DNA from: a candidate division FCPU426 bacterium
GTDB lineage: Bacteria > Oederibacteriota > Muellerivitia > Muellerivitales > Muellerivitaceae
NCBI GenBank assembly: GCA_030041545.1
Contig: JASHNQ010000112.1
Location: 18,960 to 82,959, forward strand
DNA: 64,000 nt
Direction: 5' to 3'
The first letter of the stretch is position 1. Each line of letters begins with the position of its first letter. Shown in pieces: positions 43,341-52,573 of this stretch. Position numbers and translations under genes: made by a program. The notes beneath the pieces are model-generated. The model was not told the origin of the DNA, made no database searches, and was given only the letters and a program-made list of their open reading frames with translations.

Positions 43341-43955
43341 ATGAAGCGTCCCCTTTTAATCGGCCTCACCGGCGGGATAGGAGCGGGTAAAAGCCTTGTC
43401 CTGGAATTGCTGCGGGAAAAGGGAGTCCCCGTACTTCAGACCGACCATCTCGGCCATCAGTTGCTTTCGGAAAAGGCTTTTGCCCGATCTATTGTCCGGC
43501 GTTTTGGGAAAGGGGTTTTGGGGAAAAATGGAAGAATAGACCGCCAAAAGCTCGGTCGGGAGGTGTTCAACAATGCCGCCCGGCGGGTCCAATTAAACCG
43601 GTTATCGCATCCGGAAATTTTAAGGAGGGTGGAGCTTTGGGCCAGGCGCCAGGCCCGGATGTCGCCCCGAGCGCCCCTTGTGGTGGAGGTCCCGTTATTG
43701 TTTGAAAGCGGCTTAGGCCGTTTTTTTGACGGCGTTCTTTGCGTATCCGCCCCCTTAGGTTTAAGGCGCAAGCGCTTATTAAAAAGAGGTTGGAGCCTGG
43801 AGGAAATTAAACGCCGGGAAAAATCCCAATGGGCCCAGGCCCCCAAAAATAAGAAATCGGATTGGGTTATTTTCAACCGAAACGGCCGAAAAGAACTAAA
43901 ATACGCCGTTAACCGTTGGTTGGAAGATTTGAATAAATTTAACCGGCAATCATGA
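43341..43955 (+). CDS. coaE: dephospho-CoA kinase
   Basis: 204 residues. Walker A LTGGIGAGKS is at the N-terminus, DHLGHQLL supplies the conserved Asp-His, and EVPLLFESG is the family signature. It phosphorylates the 3'-OH of dephospho-CoA, the last step of CoA synthesis. The C-terminal ~30 residues are basic. Likely cotranscribed with folD. Confidence 0.93.
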   Translation: MKRPLLIGLTGGIGAGKSLVLELLREKGVPVLQTDHLGHQLLSEKAFARSIVRRFGKGVLGKNGRIDRQKLGREVFNNAARRVQLNRLSHPEILRRVELWARRQARMSPRAPLVVEVPLLFESGLGRFFDGVLCVSAPLGLRRKRLLKRGWSLEEIKRREKSQWAQAPKNKKSDWVIFNRNGRKELKYAVNRWLEDLNKFNRQS

Positions 43956-43990
43956 ACTCGGACGAAGGCCACTGATGTATGCATGATTGA

Positions 43991-44031
43991 GTGACACCGA
44001 ACGCTTTTCCAGATATGGCGTTTGGTGTCAC
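43991..44031. repeat. 14-bp hairpin between coaE and the GGDEF genes
   Basis: GTGACACCGAACGC pairs with GCGTTTGGTGTCAC with a single G-T, loop of 13 bases. No T-run after it. It may mark the end of the coaE transcript or be a protein site. Confidence 0.6.
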
Positions 44032-44138
44032 CCTATACCATGTGAACATCAGTCGTTTAGGAACGTCATTGCCGCAACGAAGCCGCCTTTTCCATCCACG
44101 TTTAGCTACGTTTACTCTCGCGAGCTGGAACGCCCGTC

Positions 44139-45602
44139 ATGCCGAAAATCCTAAACCTTGAAAAGCTGAGCCTTTACCAAAGATGGGTCTTGGTGGTGGG
44201 GGTTTCCCTTTTGGCGGCAGCGGCTTGTTTCCTGGCGGCCCAAAGGGGAGGAAACCTGCTTTCCGCCTCGCTCCTTTTTTTCCTGCCGCTGTCCCTGTCC
44301 GCGGTCCTATTGGATTTGAACGCCACCGCCGCCCTCTCTGTCCTGGTCATTTTGGGCGCCTTTTTAAACCTCCTCTCGGCCTCGGCTCCGGCTTGGGTCT
44401 TGACAGTTTTCATCCTGGGGGCGGTGGTCAATTACGCCGCCTGGTACCGGTGGATCAAGGCCGGGGAATCCCTGGAGTTCCAATTCCAAAAGGCCCGGGA
44501 AGAATTGGAATTGGCCATGAACGACGCCAGGATCGCCCACGAGAAGGTGCAGGGCGCCCACCAGGCCAACCAGATCAAGATACAACGTTACACCGCCTTA
44601 AACGAACTGGCCCGCCGATTGGCCATGAGCCTTAAAACCCAGGAAGTGGTCGTGCTTTTGATCGAAACCATTTCCAAGACCTTCATGGCGCCGGGGGGCG
44701 TCTATGCCTTTTTACTTTTCGACAGCAGCATCGGCAAAGCCCTTCACTCGGTGCGCTACAGCGTGGATACGGAAATGGAGGTACGGCTCAACCGGGAAAG
44801 GCTCAATCCAGCCGAAACTTTCAACGCCTGGGTGGTGTCCCAGGACAAACCCCTTTATATCAACGACACCGCCAACGATTTCCGGTTCCAGAACTACCCA
44901 GTGGAAAACAAGAAGATTCGAAGCCTCGTTTCTGCCCCCCTGATGGCGGGACACGAAATGCTGGGGTTGATCCGAATGGAAAGCTGTTTTCCATCCTCCT
45001 TCCGGCAGGAGGACGCCCGCTTGCTATCCAATTTCTGCGATCTGGGCACGGTGGCCTTGGAGCATGCTTCCCTCTACCGCCAGACCATTGAACTGGCCGT
45101 TACCGACGGATTGACGGGGCTTTACGTTCAAAGGTATTACAAGGAAAGGGTGCGCGACGAGGTTTTCCGGGCGTTGGAACACAAACTGCCCCTATGCCTG
45201 TTGATGATTGATGTCGACAAATTTAAGAACTATAACGATAAATACGGGCACCTCGTGGGTGACACGGTCCTCAAAGTGGTGGCCCAAATCCTGAGGGAAA
45301 CGGTCAGGACGGTCGATTTGGTGGCCCGCTACGGCGGCGAAGAATTTTCCGTCCTACTCTTGAAAACCCCCTGGTTCGGGGCCAAGAACGTGGCCGAGCG
45401 CATCCGGCAAAAAGTCCAAGCCCAGGAAATCATGACCTCCCAGCAAGCCACCCATGTGACGGTCTCCATCGGGGTGTCGGAACTGAATCCTTCCTTCAAG
45501 GATGTTGAATCTTTCATCGATTCGGCGGACCAGGCTTTGTACCAGGCCAAAGCGGAGGGCCGCAATTGCGTCCGCTTCGCCAAAAAGGGGGTGGCCCTAT
45601 GA
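44139..45602 (+). CDS. diguanylate cyclase with membrane, coiled-coil and GAF domains
   Basis: 487 residues. Four membrane helices (about 15-110), a coiled coil (~113-150), a GAF domain (~155-310) and a GGDEF domain (~320-485). The active-site motif is intact, GGEEF at 399-403, as is the product-inhibition site R390-T-V-D393. It should make cyclic di-GMP from two GTP, controlled by a ligand at the GAF domain. The stop overlaps the next gene's ATG (ATGA). Confidence 0.9.
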   Translation: MPKILNLEKLSLYQRWVLVVGVSLLAAAACFLAAQRGGNLLSASLLFFLPLSLSAVLLDLNATAALSVLVILGAFLNLLSASAPAWVLTVFILGAVVNYAAWYRWIKAGESLEFQFQKAREELELAMNDARIAHEKVQGAHQANQIKIQRYTALNELARRLAMSLKTQEVVVLLIETISKTFMAPGGVYAFLLFDSSIGKALHSVRYSVDTEMEVRLNRERLNPAETFNAWVVSQDKPLYINDTANDFRFQNYPVENKKIRSLVSAPLMAGHEMLGLIRMESCFPSSFRQEDARLLSNFCDLGTVALEHASLYRQTIELAVTDGLTGLYVQRYYKERVRDEVFRALEHKLPLCLLMIDVDKFKNYNDKYGHLVGDTVLKVVAQILRETVRTVDLVARYGGEEFSVLLLKTPWFGAKNVAERIRQKVQAQEIMTSQQATHVTVSIGVSELNPSFKDVESFIDSADQALYQAKAEGRNCVRFAKKGVAL

Positions 45603-46990
45603 AGCACCTGGTTCAAAAGATCGCAGGGGTCCTTTGGGCAGTGGTTTTGCTGGGTTTGACCCTTTTGCCGGGACCGGGTGAGTTTTTCGCCTTTTCCCCC
45701 GTTTTTTTCACCACCACCCTCGGTTTTTCATTTCCCGTGGCCGGAGCCTGGTTCCTGGCCGTCTACCTGACGGGACTGGCAGTGGGCCGGGCCCTTGGTT
45801 ATTTTCCCCAAGTTTGGGTGGCCCCCGAAATCCTGGCAATGACCGCCCTTTATGGGGTCCCCACCTTCCTCAAGGGGCGGCAGGATCGGGCACGGGAAAG
45901 TTTCCAAACCCAATACGCGGCCGATAAGCAGCAGTACGACGTCTTCCGCGAAACCGCGGAACCCTTGAAAAAAGAAAACCTCCAAAATGAAAAACAACTC
46001 CGGCAGATTGAGCATCTTTACGACGTCATCAAGGAGGCGGGGAGCACCCTGAATGTGCAAGAAATGATTGAGCTGACTAGGGATTTCACCGAACGGATGT
46101 TCGATCTCCCTCATTTCGTCATCGCCGTGCTTTCCAATGACGCCAAAAAATACGAAATCCGAATTGCCTCAGGATGCGACGAATCGCTTTTCAGATCCTT
46201 CGACATCGATTTGGAGGACAGCGGATTGGCGGCCTTTTTGAGCCGGGAAAAAAAGCCCGTATGGGTGCCTTCGGTTGCGGAAAAGGAGCCTTTTTCACGA
46301 CTGAGAAACCTGGCCGTGAAATCGTTCGTTTTTCTCCCTTTCTTGGTCCAGGATCGCGTCATCGGGTTCTTGTGTTCCTATTCCAACCAGGAGGACTTCA
46401 TCGACCAGGACAAATTCGCCCATTTCCAGGTTTTTTGCAACCAGATCTCCATTGGTTTGCAAAAATCACTGCTTTATGAGAAAGTTCAGAAACTTTCCAT
46501 CACCGACGGCCTGACCAAACTTTTTTCGCACCGCCATTTTAAGCAACGACTGGAGGAGGAATTGATCCTAGCCAACCGTTATTCCTCCCAGCTCAGTTTG
46601 CTCATCCTCGACATCGACCATTTCAAGCGTTACAACGACAGTTATGGTCACGTGGCGGGCGACCATGTGCTGATGGACGTGGCCCGTATCTTAAAGGAAC
46701 AATCCGACATGACCCACATCGCGGCCCGGTACGGAGGGGAGGAAATGGTGCTGGTCGCCCCGGAGACGACAAAGGAACAGGCCATGGAACTGGCCCAAAA
46801 AATCCGAAGGGCAGTGGAGGCCTACGCCTTCTCCGTGGGGAAGGAAACGACCCAGGTGACCGTTTCCATCGGAGTGGCCACCTATCCCCAAGATTCACAG
46901 ACGACCTTGGACCTTATCGCCAAAGCCGACAAGGCCCTTTACGCAGCCAAGGCCCGGGGCCGCAACCGCATCGTGGTCTATCCCCTGTAA
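45599..46990 (+). CDS. GGDEF-domain protein with altered signature motif
   Basis: 463 residues from the ATG at 45599. Same plan as the gene before: three membrane helices, coiled coil (~95-140), GAF-like domain (~145-290) and GGDEF domain (~300-460). The motif is GGEEM (379-383) rather than GGEEF, and no RxxD inhibitory site precedes it (EQSDMTHIAARY). The cyclase may therefore be weak, unregulated or a partner/sensor. Substrate-binding residues before it (DIDHFKRYNDSYGH) look normal. Translationally coupled to the first GGDEF gene. Confidence 0.88.
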   Translation: MKHLVQKIAGVLWAVVLLGLTLLPGPGEFFAFSPVFFTTTLGFSFPVAGAWFLAVYLTGLAVGRALGYFPQVWVAPEILAMTALYGVPTFLKGRQDRARESFQTQYAADKQQYDVFRETAEPLKKENLQNEKQLRQIEHLYDVIKEAGSTLNVQEMIELTRDFTERMFDLPHFVIAVLSNDAKKYEIRIASGCDESLFRSFDIDLEDSGLAAFLSREKKPVWVPSVAEKEPFSRLRNLAVKSFVFLPFLVQDRVIGFLCSYSNQEDFIDQDKFAHFQVFCNQISIGLQKSLLYEKVQKLSITDGLTKLFSHRHFKQRLEEELILANRYSSQLSLLILDIDHFKRYNDSYGHVAGDHVLMDVARILKEQSDMTHIAARYGGEEMVLVAPETTKEQAMELAQKIRRAVEAYAFSVGKETTQVTVSIGVATYPQDSQTTLDLIAKADKALYAAKARGRNRIVVYPL

Positions 46991-46991
46991 C

Positions 46992-47080
46992 GGCAGGTCC
47001 CAGGCGTCAGGTTTCAGCGAATTTTTTAAAAACCGGTCTCGTAGCCAAAGCCTCTTAATGACTTTCCTGATACCTGATTT
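46992..47080. repeat. inverted repeat of the GTATCAGGTGTCAGG family
   Basis: GCAGGTCCCAGGCGTCAGG pairs with CCTGATACCTGA (47066-47077). A better copy is at 49734-49803. It lies in the 370-base gap before rho, which otherwise holds a promoter and leader but no gene that I can see. Confidence 0.65.
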
Positions 47081-47085
47081 TAGGG

Positions 47086-47113
47086 TTGACAGCTCCCGGG
47101 GGCATGGTAGGAT
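47086..47113 (+). promoter_or_regulatory. promoter of rho
   Basis: TTGACA (47086-47091), 16 bases, TG-G-TAGGAT (47105-47113). The leader would be about 240 bases, in keeping with the long autoregulated rho leaders of other bacteria. Confidence 0.6.
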
Positions 47114-47360
47114 TAACTCATCCACGAAAGACGCCAGACGTGATCCCCAATTACTCCCGACGGACTTACCCCAAGCTTAAAGCCAAACCAAATGGCAATA
47201 ACTTTTAATCCCGAATGTTTAAGGGTCTGATGTCTTAAGCTGGCCGATTCAATCTCTGGAATAAATCAATCCCATGGCGTTTCACCCAAAATTTTAGTTT
47301 TCCAAGGCATTTCCGGGGTTTTCCTGCGCCCGGACAATCCCTTTCAAGAAAGGATTTAAG

Positions 47361-48620
47361 GTGGATATAGCGGACCTGAAAAAGAAAACCATCGCCGAAC
47401 TCACCGAGGTGGCGCGGGAGTTGAACCTGGAAGGCATCGGAACGATGAAAAAACAGGATTTAATCTTCAAAATCCTCGAAACCCAGACCCAACGCAACGG
47501 CGTCATCAACGCCGAGGGAGTGTTGGAGATATTGCCCGACGGGTTCGGCTTCTTGAGATCCGCCAATTATAACTACCTCCCCGGCCCCGACGACATTTAT
47601 GTCTCCCCCTCGCAAATCCGCCGTTTCAATTTGCGCACGGGCGACACGGTGACAGGCCAGGTCCGCCCGCCCAAGGAAGGGGAAAGGTATTTCGCCCTTT
47701 TAAAGGTAGACTCGATCAACTTCGAGCCGCCCGACGCCATCAAGCAGAAGGTGCTGTTCGACAACTTGACGCCCATTTACCCCAACAAACGCATCTGGCT
47801 GGAAACCACGCCCGACGAATTGTCCATGCGGGTCATGGACCTTTTGATCCCATTGGGTAAGGGACAGCGCGGCCTGGTGGTGGCGCCTCCCCGCACCGGG
47901 AAAACCATCCTGCTGCAGAAGATCGCCAATGCCATCGCCAAGAACCATCCCGAAATTTATCTCATCGTCCTTCTCATTGACGAGCGTCCGGAGGAAGTCA
48001 CAGATATGCAGCGCTCGGTCAAGGGAGAGGTGGTTTCCTCCACCTTCGACGAACCGCCGGAGCGCCACGTGACGGTGGCCGAGATCATCATTGAAAAGGC
48101 CAAACGTCTGGTGGAGCACAAAAGGGACGTGGTCATTTTGCTGGATTCCATCACCCGGCTGGGACGCGCCTATAACACCATCGTGCCTTCCTCGGGCAAG
48201 GTGCTTTCGGGCGGCGTAGATTCCAACGCACTCCAACGCCCGAAAAGGTTCTTCGGCGCAGCCCGCGACATCGAAGAGGGCGGAAGCCTGACCATCATCG
48301 CTACCGCCCTTATCGACACCGGGAGCCGCATGGACGAGGTGATCTTCGAGGAATTCAAAGGAACCGGCAACCAGGAGATCGTGCTGGACCGAAAGCTGGC
48401 GGAACGGCGCATTTTCCCGGCTTTTGATATCAGCCGTTCGGGTACCCGCCGTGAAGAATTGCTTTTGACGGAAGAGGAACTCAATAAAGTTTGGATCCTG
48501 AGGAAGATCCTCAACCCCAACAACCCCGTGGACGCCATGGAATTCCTGCTGGACAAGATGCGCCGCACCAAGTCCAACAAAGCCTTTTTGGAATCCATGA
48601 AGGGAACGGTCAACGAATAA
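47361..48620 (+). CDS. rho: transcription termination factor Rho
   Basis: 419 residues, GTG start after AAAGGA. The N-terminal helix bundle ([19 protein letters not shown]) and RNA-binding cold-shock-like domain ([19 protein letters not shown] segment) are present; the ATPase has [23 protein letters not shown] and [11 protein letters not shown]. No long N-terminal insertion, so it is the compact form. Followed by a repeat and an M23 peptidase gene. Confidence 0.97.
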   Translation: MDIADLKKKTIAELTEVARELNLEGIGTMKKQDLIFKILETQTQRNGVINAEGVLEILPDGFGFLRSANYNYLPGPDDIYVSPSQIRRFNLRTGDTVTGQVRPPKEGERYFALLKVDSINFEPPDAIKQKVLFDNLTPIYPNKRIWLETTPDELSMRVMDLLIPLGKGQRGLVVAPPRTGKTILLQKIANAIAKNHPEIYLIVLLIDERPEEVTDMQRSVKGEVVSSTFDEPPERHVTVAEIIIEKAKRLVEHKRDVVILLDSITRLGRAYNTIVPSSGKVLSGGVDSNALQRPKRFFGAARDIEEGGSLTIIATALIDTGSRMDEVIFEEFKGTGNQEIVLDRKLAERRIFPAFDISRSGTRREELLLTEEELNKVWILRKILNPNNPVDAMEFLLDKMRRTKSNKAFLESMKGTVNE

Positions 48621-48629
48621 CCGAAAGGC

Positions 48630-48731
48630 AGTTATGAGTTTTGAGTTTTAAGTGTTGAGTTAATGAACGTTTTTGAACCTTTGGCTCAAAAACCTCCGAA
48701 ACTCACAACTCAAAATTCATAACTCAAAACT
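48630..48731. repeat. inverted repeat of the TTTTGAGTT family
   Basis: AGTTATGAGTTTTGAGTTTT at the left pairs with AACTCAAAATTCATAACT and more at the right, around a TTTGAACC-TTT-GGCTCAAA centre. It fills the rho-peptidase gap. Confidence 0.78.
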
Positions 48732-48743
48732 AGGTGTTTTGAG

Positions 48744-49673
48744 ATGGATTCCTTTGTGCGGAGGATCTACCTCTGCGTGGCGGTGTTATTAGCGCTCCTT
48801 TGGTTCGGGATGCTGGCCTTGGCGGTCCACGCCATGAAACCCGAAATGCTCTTCCTCACCTCGGCCCCAGCCCCCGTGTCCCCGGAAAACCTTTCGGATT
48901 TATCTTCCTTCGAGGAAGGTTCAGGCATCCGTTTTTCCACTTACCACGCCCAGGACGGCGACACCTTTTCCGGCATCGCCCAAAAGTTCCACCTTTCCGA
49001 ACAAACCCTCCGCAGCCTCAACCAGGCCAACGACAATACCCAGCCTGAAACAGGGGCCTTGCTTTTGATCCCCTCTAAGGACGGTATTTTCCACATGGTC
49101 CGGCCCGGGCAAAGCCTGGCGGACATCGCCCGTGCTTACGGCGTTTCTTTGGGGGAGGTCCTTCAATCCAACCCGCAAAGGGGGGATTCAGACTTAAAAC
49201 CCGGGGACATCCTTTACCTGCCCGGAGCGGCTTATTTGACCCGCCAAGACCTGCGTTGGCTTGCCTTGGTTTCCTTAACCACGCAAAAAGGTTTTTTAAA
49301 ACCCACCACCGGCCGGTTCGCCGACGGGTTCGGAATGCGGCTTCACCCCATTACCCATAAAATGGAATTCCACCAAGGGCTTGATTTGGCGCCCGGGTGG
49401 GGAGCACGGGTGGTGGCCTCCCAGGACGGTCAAGTGATTTTTGCCGGTATCCGGGCGGGCTACGGCCGGCTGATCATCCTGGACCATGGCCAGAGTTTGA
49501 CGTCCTGGTACGCCCATTTGGACGAAATCCTGGTAAAGCTGGGCCAAAAGGTAAGCCGCGGCGAGTTGATTGGAAAGGTCGGGGATAGCGGCCGGACCAC
49601 CGGTCCCCACCTCCACTTTGAGGTGCGCTTGAATGGAAAACCCAGGAATCCCCTTTTATACCTTGTCCAGTAA
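48744..49673 (+). CDS. M23 peptidase with LysM domains
   Basis: 309 residues. An N-terminal membrane anchor (~9-30), two LysM segments (~66-110 and ~115-160) and a C-terminal M23 (LytM-type) endopeptidase. Zinc ligands H210 and D214 (HQGLD), H291 (HLHFE) and the catalytic His of WYAHLD are all present, so the enzyme looks active. It should cut peptidoglycan cross-links in the periplasm, or act as a divisome activator like EnvC/NlpD. Confidence 0.92.
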   Translation: MDSFVRRIYLCVAVLLALLWFGMLALAVHAMKPEMLFLTSAPAPVSPENLSDLSSFEEGSGIRFSTYHAQDGDTFSGIAQKFHLSEQTLRSLNQANDNTQPETGALLLIPSKDGIFHMVRPGQSLADIARAYGVSLGEVLQSNPQRGDSDLKPGDILYLPGAAYLTRQDLRWLALVSLTTQKGFLKPTTGRFADGFGMRLHPITHKMEFHQGLDLAPGWGARVVASQDGQVIFAGIRAGYGRLIILDHGQSLTSWYAHLDEILVKLGQKVSRGELIGKVGDSGRTTGPHLHFEVRLNGKPRNPLLYLVQ

Positions 49674-49733
49674 GGGGCCTTTACTTCTTGGTTGATTTTC
49701 CTATTTTTTTCAATAAACTAACGACCCCTGAAA

Positions 49734-49803
49734 GGCAGGTATCAGGTGTCAGGTTTCATCTGGTTGACATCCCTCAAAGCCGTTACTGATACCTGACCCT
49801 TGT
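49734..49803. repeat. inverted repeat of the GTATCAGGTGTCAGG family
   Basis: GGCAGGTATCAGGTGTCAGG pairs with TACTGATACCTGACCCTTG region (49784-49803). The right end is close to the rpmE ribosome site. Confidence 0.7.
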
Positions 49804-49830
49804 ATCTGGTTCTAGAAAGGAAGTTGCGGC

Positions 49831-50154
49831 ATGAGAACAGGAATTCACCCCAAATATTATAAAACCCGGATCATGTGCGCCTGCGGCAACGTGATTGAGA
49901 CGGCTTCCACCAAAGGCGAGACCTTCTCGGTTGAAATCTGCTCGGCATGCCATCCTTTCTTCACGGGAAAGATCAAGCTGGTGGATATGGCCGGTCGCGT
50001 GGAGAAGTTCCAGAAAAAGAGCGCCACCGCAGCCACGGTTCAGGCCGAAACCAAGGCCCGGTTGGAAGCCAAGGCGGTTGCCGCGGCAGCCAAGAAGGCC
50101 AAGCGCCAAGCCGCGTCCCCTCCCGCCGAAAAAACCGCCGAACCAAACTCCTAG
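49831..50154 (+). CDS. rpmE: ribosomal protein L31 with Ala/Lys-rich extension
   Basis: 107 residues. The zinc-ribbon form has [12 protein letters not shown] and [11 protein letters not shown]; the core ends near residue 70. The remaining ~38 residues are Ala- and Lys-rich ([15 protein letters not shown]) and would add a basic tail, as in some bacterial L31 or other ribosomal proteins. GAAAGGA precedes the ATG. Confidence 0.93.
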   Translation: MRTGIHPKYYKTRIMCACGNVIETASTKGETFSVEICSACHPFFTGKIKLVDMAGRVEKFQKKSATAATVQAETKARLEAKAVAAAAKKAKRQAASPPAEKTAEPNS

Positions 50155-50180
50155 CCTCCCTCCCCCTTTCTGCGAAACCT

Positions 50181-50364
50181 CCGAAACTCAAAGCAAATTT
50201 TGGGTTTTGAATGTTGAGTTTTGAGTTTCGGAAGTTTTTGAACCTTCGGTTCATGCCGATCTTCCATAAAAGTTGTTAAAGTGATCGGTATAGTCCCACA
50301 AAATCATTAACACCTTCCCTTTAATGAGTTGTGGGACAAAAACATTCATTAACTCAAAACTAAT
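50181..50364. repeat. inverted repeat of the TTTTGAGTT family, long form
   Basis: GAATGTTGAGTTTTGAGTTT at the left pairs with AACTCAAAACTAATTC at the right. Inside, GATCGGTATAGTCCCACAAA (50283-50302) repeats 26203-26222 exactly, and GTGGGACAAAA recurs too. It ends right at the prfA start region. Confidence 0.78.
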
Positions 50365-50366
50365 TC

Positions 50367-51443
50367 ATGCCCATGATCGAACCCAAGCTCCAACAAGCCG
50401 AGAAACGCTACCAGGAACTATCCGACCGGCTGGTCCATCCGGATAGTTTTGCCAATTCCGCCGAACTCCAAAAAATCTCCAAGGAACACGCGGACCTGGA
50501 GCCGCTGGTGGAGAAGATCAAGGAATACCGGAAAACTACGCTGGAAAGGGAGGAGGCCCGTTTACTTATAGAAGGGAGCGACCCCGAAATGAAATCCCTG
50601 GCCCAGGCCGAACTTCCCGCCCTGGGAAAAAAACTAGAGGCCGCCGAGAAAGAACTGAAGAAGCTGCTCCTCCCCAAGGATCCCCGCAGAAACAAGAACG
50701 CCATCATGGAAATACGCGCCGGGACGGGAGGAGAGGAAGCGGCCCTTTTCGCGGCGGACCTTTTCCGCATGTATTCACGGTACATTGAGAAAACCGGCAT
50801 GAAGATGGATCTCCTGGACTCCAGCCCCACGGAAATCGGCGGGTTCAAGGAAATCATCTTCATGGTCATCGGCAAGGAGGCTTATGGCAAGTTCCGTTTT
50901 GAGAGCGGCACCCACCGGGTGCAGCGCGTTCCCAGGACCGAAGCATCGGGCCGAATCCACACCTCGGCGGCCACCGTGGCAGTGTTACCGGAGGTGGATG
51001 AAGTGGATGTCCAAATCAAGGATTCGGATTTGCGCATCGACACCTTTTGTTCATCCGGACACGGCGGCCAGAGCGTGAATACCACCTATTCGGCGATCCG
51101 CATCACGCACCTTCCCAGCGGTCTGGTGGTCCAGTGCCAGGATGAGCGATCCCAGCTTAAAAACAAGTCCAAAGCCATGAAAGTCCTGTACGCCCGCCTG
51201 AAGGAAAGGGCGGACGCCGAGGCCCAGGCCTCTGTTTCCGCAACCCGTAAAAGCCAGATCGGGAGCGGTGACCGCAGCGAAAAGATCAGGACCTATAACT
51301 TTCCCCAAAACCGCGTAACGGACCACCGCATCGGCCTCACCCTTTACCGGTTGGACCAGGTGATGGCAGGGGGCTTGGATGAATTCATGGAAGCCCTGGC
51401 TTGGGCCTACCAGGAAGAACAGCTAAAACAAGCTGACAGTTGA
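50367..51443 (+). CDS. prfA: peptide chain release factor 1
   Basis: 358 residues. The GGQ motif is in [12 protein letters not shown]; the codon-recognition region has [12 protein letters not shown], and [14 protein letters not shown] is characteristic. It ends translation at UAA and UAG. Its methyltransferase gene, prmC, follows. The start lies at the right edge of a repeat, with no strong ribosome site, so translation may depend on repeat sequence (AACTAATTC) upstream. Confidence 0.95.
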   Translation: MPMIEPKLQQAEKRYQELSDRLVHPDSFANSAELQKISKEHADLEPLVEKIKEYRKTTLEREEARLLIEGSDPEMKSLAQAELPALGKKLEAAEKELKKLLLPKDPRRNKNAIMEIRAGTGGEEAALFAADLFRMYSRYIEKTGMKMDLLDSSPTEIGGFKEIIFMVIGKEAYGKFRFESGTHRVQRVPRTEASGRIHTSAATVAVLPEVDEVDVQIKDSDLRIDTFCSSGHGGQSVNTTYSAIRITHLPSGLVVQCQDERSQLKNKSKAMKVLYARLKERADAEAQASVSATRKSQIGSGDRSEKIRTYNFPQNRVTDHRIGLTLYRLDQVMAGGLDEFMEALAWAYQEEQLKQADS

Positions 51444-51523
51444 CGGGTCACAGCTAACAGGTCACGTCAGTAGCTTGAAGGCTTTCCTGCAAGCTGTGAT
51501 CTGTCAACTGTAAACTGTGAGCA
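51430..51523. repeat. CAGTTGACAGT-family inverted repeat, largest copy
   Basis: AGCTGACAGTTGACGGGTCAC at the left pairs with CTGTGATCTGTCAACTGT at the right. It overlaps the prfA stop and fills the gap to prmC. Confidence 0.75.
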
Positions 51524-51540
51524 ATCTTTAGGAGTTTTGA

Positions 51541-52422
51541 ATGCCCGAAGGAACAGGCCCCAAGGAAGTCTGGACTCCGCTGAAAATCATCCAATGGGCG
51601 ACCCCTTATTTGGCCCAAAAGGGCGTGTCCAGCCCCCGGTTGGATGTAGAACTGATCGTCGCTCGCGCCCTTCATTTCGACCGCCTTAAGGTTTATCTCC
51701 AGTTTGACCGGCCCCTGGACCCGGGGGAATTGGCCACCATCCGGGAAATGCTCAAACGCCGCGCTCTTAGGGAACCCCTCCAATATATCCTCGGACAAAG
51801 GGAATTCTACGGTTTGGACTTTTCCGTGGGGGCTGGTGTCCTTATCCCCAGGCCCGAAACGGAACTATTGGTGGAATGCGTGCTGAAACATTTGGAAGGG
51901 ATTCCAGAGGAAAGAAGGCTGGTTTTGGACCTGGGTACGGGAAGTGGTTGTATCGCCATTTCGATTTCTAAAAACATTGCCTGCCGGGTTTGGGCGGTGG
52001 ATAAGTCGGAAAAAGCCTTGGAAAGGGCCCAGATGAATGCCCGCCATTTAGGGGTCCCCGCCATTGAATGGCGCCTGGGAAACTGGTTTGCCGCTTTAAA
52101 ACCGCAAGATCCTCCACAGTTTGCCCTTATTGCAAGCAATCCCCCTTATATTCCCCTCCAAGAGAAGGCGGAATTGTCTCCGGAAGTAAGGGATTATGAG
52201 CCCCCTGAAGCCTTATTTGCCGGAAATGATGGCCTGAAAGCCTATGAGGAGATTGCCCAAGGGCTTCAAGGCAGGCTCATGCCAGAAGGGGCTGCTTTCT
52301 TTGAAATCCACGCCAATGGCTATGACAAGGTTTCGAAGATTTTGGCCACCCTTGGGCTCAGGGAAACTTTACAGAGGGACTTGCAAGGGCATCCCCGGGT
52401 ATTTAAATTGGAAAATCCATAA
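51541..52422 (+). CDS. prmC: release factor glutamine methyltransferase
   Basis: 293 residues. The helical N-domain is followed by the SAM-binding domain with LVLDLGTGSGCIAISI and the active-site NPPY (in ASNPPYIPL). PrmC methylates the Gln of the GGQ motif in release factors. PRPETELLVE is also diagnostic. Likely cotranscribed with prfA. Confidence 0.95.
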   Translation: MPEGTGPKEVWTPLKIIQWATPYLAQKGVSSPRLDVELIVARALHFDRLKVYLQFDRPLDPGELATIREMLKRRALREPLQYILGQREFYGLDFSVGAGVLIPRPETELLVECVLKHLEGIPEERRLVLDLGTGSGCIAISISKNIACRVWAVDKSEKALERAQMNARHLGVPAIEWRLGNWFAALKPQDPPQFALIASNPPYIPLQEKAELSPEVRDYEPPEALFAGNDGLKAYEEIAQGLQGRLMPEGAAFFEIHANGYDKVSKILATLGLRETLQRDLQGHPRVFKLENP

Positions 52423-52427
52423 CATTA

Positions 52428-52457
52428 TTGACTCATTTTGGATAAAGTCTGTATAAT
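52428..52457 (+). promoter_or_regulatory. promoter of rpoBC
   Basis: TTGACT (52428-52433), 18 bases, TATAAT (52452-52457). It starts 6 bases after the prmC stop. RNA would begin near 52464. Confidence 0.8.
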
Positions 52458-52472
52458 CACCCCTCTTTGCCC

Positions 52473-52506
52473 AAAACGAGAAAAGTCCTTTCTCGTTTTT
52501 TGTTTT
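52473..52506 (+). terminator. intrinsic terminator between the rpoBC promoter and rpoB
   Basis: AAAACGAGAAA-AGTCC-TTTCTCGTTTT, an 11-bp perfect stem, then a T-rich tail. It lies about 10 bases after the expected start of RNA from the promoter at 52428-52457, so it can end prmC transcripts or act as an attenuator on rpoBC. Confidence 0.88.
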
Positions 52507-52573
52507 CTAAGGGAAGAAATTCCTGTCTAGCCAGGCGAGTGGCTCATTCCTGCTTTCTTCTGGAGGACTCTCA

